Below, one piece after another: positions 31,184 through 34,873 of a stretch of 34,873 nt of DNA. Both the position numbers and the translations under genes were made by a program. The DNA is taken from the NCBI RefSeq assembly GCF_003207895.1, contig NZ_NKUB01000028.1, positions 1 through 34,873 of the forward strand. The letters are read 5' to 3'. The notes under the pieces were generated by a model that worked only from the letters and a program-made list of their open reading frames with translations, ran no database searches and was not told the origin of the DNA. Position 1 is the first letter of the stretch. Each line of letters starts with the position of its first letter. The DNA comes from Komagataeibacter swingsii. GTDB lineage: Bacteria; Pseudomonadota; Alphaproteobacteria; Acetobacterales; Acetobacteraceae.

Positions 31184-32383
31184 ATGCGAAAGATTTCCCT
31201 GATGGCTGGTGGACTGTTTCTGGCCACACTCCCCGTCATGGCCAGAACGGTCCCGGCCATGGCAGCCGCGGATTTACCCGGTACGGAGGCAGATCAGGCC
31301 GCCAGCCAGACACAGGCCGTCACCAGCGCCGCGCTGTCCTTCCTTGCCACATTTGATGCCACCAGCCGCACGAAAGTGCAGTTTCCATTTGTTACACAAA
31401 AATCCGGCATGCTGGCCCGTTTCCGGCGCAGCGCCCCGGACCAGCCCGTCCGGCCGGTAACCGACGCGCAGGCAGGTGCCCCCACGGCCCGTGGACCGGG
31501 CATGGGACCGCCCGGCGGTTTCATTGGCGAACGCTATGGCATGTCGGTGTGGTCCAACTTTCCCGTCAGTGACGTGCCACGGCCGGGATTGCGGATGGGC
31601 CAGTTGACAGATGCCCAGCGCATCGCGGCATTCCACCTGCTGCAGGCCGTGTTAAGCCCGAAAGGCTACCGGAAGGTCATGGACATAATGGGGGGCGATC
31701 AGGCGCTGGCGGATGCCGGGACCCCGTTCGCGTCGGGCAGGGCCGCCTACACCATCGCGATTTTTGGCGAACCGGGCAGCACCAGCGCGTGGATGGTGCA
31801 GTTTGGTGGCCATCATCTGGGGCTTAACATTGTCATTGACGGCCTGCATGGCGTCATGACCCCGACCCTGACGGGTGCCCAGCCTGCGATCTATCAGGCG
31901 GCGGGAAAGCGTGTGCGCGTTCTGGCTGGTGAAAATGACCGGGCCTTTGCCCTGCTGGATGCCCTTGATGCCAGACAGCGCCAGCAGGCCATCCTTTCTT
32001 ACAAGGTGGAGGATCTGGTGCAGGGACCGGGCCATGACGGGGAAACCCTCATTCCCGAAGGGATAAAGGGGTCAGCACTGACCGCGAAACAGAAGGAGCT
32101 GCTGATGGGTGTGATCGGGGAATGGGCGGGGATCATAAACGACGCCTATGCCATCCCGCGCCAGAAGGAAATCAGGGACGGTCTGGACAGTACATGGTTT
32201 GCATGGAGCGGCCCGACCACGCATGCGCCAGATCGTAATGGTTCATCCTATTACCGCATCCAGGGACCGCGGGTGCTGATCGAATTCTCACCACAGGGCG
32301 TGGGTGATGACCCAACCATGCATGTGCATACCGTCTATCGTGACCCCACCAACGACTATGGCGCCCGGTACACCATGCCATGA
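31184..32383 (+). CDS. DUF3500 family exported protein
   Basis: This 399-residue protein fits the DUF3500 family (PF12006), which has no settled function. The start at 31184 follows AGAGGA by three or four bases and gives a signal peptide (MRKISLMAGGLFLATLPVMARTVPAMA). The long upstream extension to 31007 is not signal-like. Recognisable stretches are WSNFPVSDVPRPGLRMGQL, YTIAIFGEPG, WMVQFGGHHLGLNIVI, and near the end FAWSGPTT and YYRIQGPRVLIEFSPQG with HVHTVYRDPTNDYG. The His-rich HH and HVH could bind metal. It overlaps the next gene by four bases (ATGA), so the two are translated together. Confidence 0.8.
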   Translation: MRKISLMAGGLFLATLPVMARTVPAMAAADLPGTEADQAASQTQAVTSAALSFLATFDATSRTKVQFPFVTQKSGMLARFRRSAPDQPVRPVTDAQAGAPTARGPGMGPPGGFIGERYGMSVWSNFPVSDVPRPGLRMGQLTDAQRIAAFHLLQAVLSPKGYRKVMDIMGGDQALADAGTPFASGRAAYTIAIFGEPGSTSAWMVQFGGHHLGLNIVIDGLHGVMTPTLTGAQPAIYQAAGKRVRVLAGENDRAFALLDALDARQRQQAILSYKVEDLVQGPGHDGETLIPEGIKGSALTAKQKELLMGVIGEWAGIINDAYAIPRQKEIRDGLDSTWFAWSGPTTHAPDRNGSSYYRIQGPRVLIEFSPQGVGDDPTMHVHTVYRDPTNDYGARYTMP

Positions 32384-32925
32384 AATACAGTACGGCCATG
32401 CTGCTGGCGGCAGCGATGCTTGCGGCAACCTGTGGCCCGGCAGGCGCGCACCGTCTGGATGAATACCTGCAGGCCACGGTCATTGATGTCACACGGCAGC
32501 ATATTGCCGTGACCCTGCGGCTGACGCCGGGCGTGGATGTGGCATCCACTGTCATTCACCAGATTGACAGCAACGGGGATGGCATCCTGTCGCCACAGGA
32601 ACAGCAGGCCTATGTCGCACGGGTCAGGCAGGGAGTGTCGTTTTCCATTAACGGCAAGCCGGTTTCCCTCAACTCCGTTGCATCTGTATTTCCATCGGTC
32701 ACGGCGCTGCGAACGGGGAGCGGCGTCATCAGCCTGCACTTCCGTATCATGACCAGCCTGGCACCGGGATCATATCGACTGGCCTATGCCAATCGTGGCA
32801 TGGGACCGGATACGGTCTATCTGGTCAACGGCCTGCTGCCCCATGATCCGGCCATTCATGTCGAACGGCAGGAACGTTCAGTCAATCAGTCCACTTACGC
32901 GCTGGATTTCACGGTTCAACCGTAA
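32380..32925 (+). CDS. small exported EF-hand protein
   Basis: This 181-residue protein has a signal peptide (MKYSTAMLLAAAMLAATCGPAGA) and a mature N-terminus HRLDEYLQATVIDV that resembles the leading part of exported HupE-like or nickel/cobalt transporter-associated proteins. A single calcium-binding EF-hand loop, DSNGDGILSPQE, lies at about residues 63-74. The rest is beta-rich. Its start overlaps the DUF3500 stop, so the two products probably act together outside the cytoplasm. I do not know a function. Confidence 0.75.
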   Translation: MKYSTAMLLAAAMLAATCGPAGAHRLDEYLQATVIDVTRQHIAVTLRLTPGVDVASTVIHQIDSNGDGILSPQEQQAYVARVRQGVSFSINGKPVSLNSVASVFPSVTALRTGSGVISLHFRIMTSLAPGSYRLAYANRGMGPDTVYLVNGLLPHDPAIHVERQERSVNQSTYALDFTVQP

Positions 32926-33034
32926 TCTGCGGCCCAGATGCCCAAAACCGGTTTACGACATACTGGAAAATAAAGCAGTTCTTGGTAAGAGACTGTTTGA
33001 AAAGTCAGATCATGATAGCGCTTTAAAATTAAAG

Positions 33035-33114
33035 AAAGTTTTTGGTGAAGCTTTTTGCAGAAGCTTCGAAAGAACGCCGCCTTTTTGAGAAAAAGGCGGC
33101 ACCCAAAAACTTTT
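33035..33114 (+). repeat. cloverleaf palindromic repeat, copy E (reference copy)
   Basis: This is the best-preserved copy. The terminal arms AAAGTTTTTGG (33035-33045) and CCAAAAACTTT (33103-33113) match perfectly. They enclose hairpin 1, GAAGCTT (33047-33053) with AAGCTTC (33061-33067), and hairpin 2, GCCGCCTTTTT (33076-33086) with AAAAAGGCGGC (33090-33100) around a 3-base loop. The whole could fold as a three-way junction in DNA or RNA. Hairpin 2 could also work as a terminator. It lies between two genes in the same direction. Confidence 0.85.
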
Positions 33115-33209
33115 ATTTATCAACGAATTGTTTTCGACACGATCAGGCTTCAAAATGACATGGGGCGGGATTGTCTTGTGTTATCGCCCGATTACAGGAG
33201 AAACCGTTC

Positions 33210-33965
33210 ATGTCCATTCGCGTCGGGGTCGCTGGCTGGTCTATCCCCTCCGCACTTGCCAGCCGGTTTCCCACGGTTGGCACGCATCTGGAACGCTATG
33301 GCGCGCGCATCCACGCTGTCGAGATCAACAGCAGTTTCTACCGGCCGCACCGGCGCACGACCTACGCGCGTTGGGCGGCAAGCGTGCCGCCCGCGTTCCG
33401 CTTCTCCGTCAAACTGCCCAAGACAATCACACATGAACGCCGCCTGACTGACTGCCATGCGCTTATTGAACGCTTCGCCGAGGAAACCGGCGGCCTGGGC
33501 GACAGGCGCGGCCCCATACTGGTCCAGCTTCCCCCAAGCCTTGCCTATCCCGGTGATATCGCCGAACGGTTCTTCAATGACCTGAAAACCATGATCACCG
33601 GCCCCATCGTTGTGGAACCAAGGCATGCCAGCTGGTTCGTACCGGAAGTCAGCCATATGCTGGAAAGGCTGCGGATAGCGCGGGTTGCGGCGGATCCGGC
33701 CCGGCCATGCCTTGCGGCCCGGCCCGGTGGCTGGAGCGGGCTGGCCTATTTCCGGCTGCATGGGTCCCCCCGCATCTATGAATCGACCTATGCAAGGGAA
33801 ACCATTGAAACCCATGCAGAAATGGTCACGTCACTGGCCATGCGTGGCATTGATGTCTGGACGATCTATGACAATACCACTTATGGCGCTGCCACGCAGA
33901 ACGCGTTCGAGCTTATGGAAATACTTGGGAAAGACAGTCTGGCCTTGAAACGCCCTGCAGATTAA
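33210..33965 (+). CDS. DUF72 family protein
   Basis: This 251-residue protein belongs to the DUF72/YecE family (PF01904), a TIM-barrel-like family without a settled role. The start at 33210 has AGGAGA nine bases upstream; a 13-residue extension to 33171 is less likely. Family marks are RVGVAGWSIP at the start, HAVEINSSFYRPH, FRFSVKLPKTITHERRL, GPILVQLPPSLAY, VEPRHASWF, and YFRLHGSPRIY near the end. It is probably cytoplasmic. Neighbours give no hint of its work. Confidence 0.88.
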   Translation: MSIRVGVAGWSIPSALASRFPTVGTHLERYGARIHAVEINSSFYRPHRRTTYARWAASVPPAFRFSVKLPKTITHERRLTDCHALIERFAEETGGLGDRRGPILVQLPPSLAYPGDIAERFFNDLKTMITGPIVVEPRHASWFVPEVSHMLERLRIARVAADPARPCLAARPGGWSGLAYFRLHGSPRIYESTYARETIETHAEMVTSLAMRGIDVWTIYDNTTYGAATQNAFELMEILGKDSLALKRPAD

Positions 33966-34029
33966 ATGGATTTTTTAAATTTAAGGAAAACGCCACATTA
34001 AAGAATATAATACCCAAGAAATTCCTTAG

Positions 34030-34873
34030 CAGCCTGTCGGGTTGGCCATTTTGAGGGTCATAAGGCCGAGGCTGACCTGGCTTATGCTGTTTGAAGCCGT
34101 GCCATTCTTTTGCAGTTATATGCGAGTGCAACGAGGGTCCATTCGGTCGTGACTTTTGCAAGGCCACGCAGGCTGAACCTTCTGAAGCCCATGATGCTTT
34201 TGATAATTCCAAAGACCGGCTCCACGGTCTGTTTTCGTAGTCTGTAAAGATCTCCGGCTTCTGTGGTTTCCAGCCTGTCCTTCATGGCAAGCCGCCAGGG
34301 TTCGGTTATCCGGCGTGGCTCCCTTTCTGCGGGCCGGGGTCGGAAGTCGTAAGGTCTGCGGGCACAGGGCCGTCCGATGGCGACCAGCGGATCAATGCCC
34401 TTTTCCCGCAGTTTTCGGACCGCTTGCCCGCTGGCGTACCCGGTATCGGCGAGCACTGTCTCCGGAAGACCGATTGTGTCTTCCATCGACAGCACCGTGT
34501 CGGCAAAGGATGGCGCATCCGCTGATGTGGCGACAACGCCGGTTGTCACGATCAACTGGCTGCCTTCGGCGCAGACTATGGCCTGAGCATTGTAAGCCTG
34601 CCGGAATTCATGGGCGTCCGAACGCCGCATGAGGCGGCTGTCGGGATCGGTCAGACTGATCTGTCGGTCGGGTGGTGGTTCATCATCGGGCGGTTTGGGC
34701 GCCCGGCCGCGACGCCCTGTTTTTGCGTCATACACCGCCTTCTTTTTCTCGTATGCCGGTCGCGCCGCCTCGGTCTGCGCCTTCGCATCAGCTTCCAGCC
34801 GGGCGCAGGCTTCGTCCAGCTTCGCTTTCAGCGTTTCCCGCCGGGCAAGCTCTTCCGGCAATGCCTGCGGATC
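34030..34873 (-). mobile_element. IS1182-type insertion sequence, partial
   Basis: The element containing the transposase above runs off the right edge. Its end near 34030-34080 is approximate; I could not fix the terminal inverted repeat because the other end is not present. Confidence 0.6.
34082..34873 (-). CDS. IS1182-family transposase, N-terminus outside window
   Basis: This is the C-terminal part (263 residues) of a DDE transposase; the frame is open to the right window edge, so the true start is outside. Family marks are SLTDPDSRLMRRSD, HEFRQAYNAQAIV, VLADTGYASG with a catalytic Asp, and YRLRKQTVEPVFGIIKSIMGFRRFSLRGL with the catalytic Glu. The upstream helical segment (ETLKAKLDEACARLEADAKAQ) is the usual insertion. 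No frameshift is seen in this part. It is not related to the IS5 element at the left end. Confidence 0.85.
   Translation of the reverse strand, partial: DPQALPEELARRETLKAKLDEACARLEADAKAQTEAARPAYEKKKAVYDAKTGRRGRAPKPPDDEPPPDRQISLTDPDSRLMRRSDAHEFRQAYNAQAIVCAEGSQLIVTTGVVATSADAPSFADTVLSMEDTIGLPETVLADTGYASGQAVRKLREKGIDPLVAIGRPCARRPYDFRPRPAEREPRRITEPWRLAMKDRLETTEAGDLYRLRKQTVEPVFGIIKSIMGFRRFSLRGLAKVTTEWTLVALAYNCKRMARLQTA

Overview
The window looks like chromosomal DNA of an acetic acid bacterium, most likely Komagataeibacter (formerly Gluconacetobacter/Acetobacter xylinus). It is GC-rich. Its centre is a second-type cellulose synthase operon with the order known from that genus: a fused bcsAB gene, then bcsX, bcsY and bcsC, with no bcsD, cmcAx, ccpAx or bglAx beside it. 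The genus call rests on recalled gene order and protein features; no database search was possible.

Layout. (1) 1-433: 5' part of an IS5-family element, cut by the window edge. (2) 693-4563, plus strand: a copper-handling cluster made of a small His/Cys/Met-rich exported protein, a Tat-exported multicopper oxidase (copA), an outer-membrane copB, and a separate exported protein of unknown function. (3) 17180-4814, minus strand: bcsAB, bcsX, bcsY, bcsC, then a secreted two-domain SGNH hydrolase. (4) 17181-17785: a 605-base gene-free region with direct and inverted repeats. (5) 17786-23209, plus strand: two paralogous TetR regulators, a GPH/MFS symporter and a TonB-dependent receptor. (6) 26031-23269, minus strand: a TetR regulator and squalene-hopene cyclase. 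(7) 28234-26220, minus strand: a Rieske oxygenase and its VanB-type reductase, with a divergent LysR regulator at 28353-29258. (8) 30986-29394 (minus): a tannase/feruloyl-esterase family protein. Divergent from it at 31184-32925 (plus): a DUF3500 protein overlapped by an EF-hand exported protein. (9) 33210-33965: a DUF72 protein. (10) 34082-34873: the C-terminal part of an IS1182-type transposase, cut by the right edge.

How the parts work together. BcsAB should polymerise UDP-glucose under c-di-GMP control and push the glucan into the periplasm, and BcsC should carry it through the outer membrane. BcsY (membrane acyltransferase), BcsX (SGNH-like) and the extra SGNH protein after bcsC suggest that this cellulose is acylated and perhaps trimmed. 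Shc makes hopanoids. The tannase-like esterase and the Rieske/reductase pair fit use of plant phenolics, but their substrates cannot be read from sequence.

The most unusual non-coding feature is a family of about 80-base palindromic repeats. There are five copies between genes (488-543, 4652-4730, 26165-26211, 29313-29389, 33035-33114). The best copy has an 11-bp terminal inverted repeat enclosing two further hairpins, so it could fold as a three-way junction. Other points to check are a 25-bp palindrome before copA, a TetR gene with no canonical start codon for its conserved N-terminus, and paired identical inverted repeats between the tannase and DUF3500 genes.
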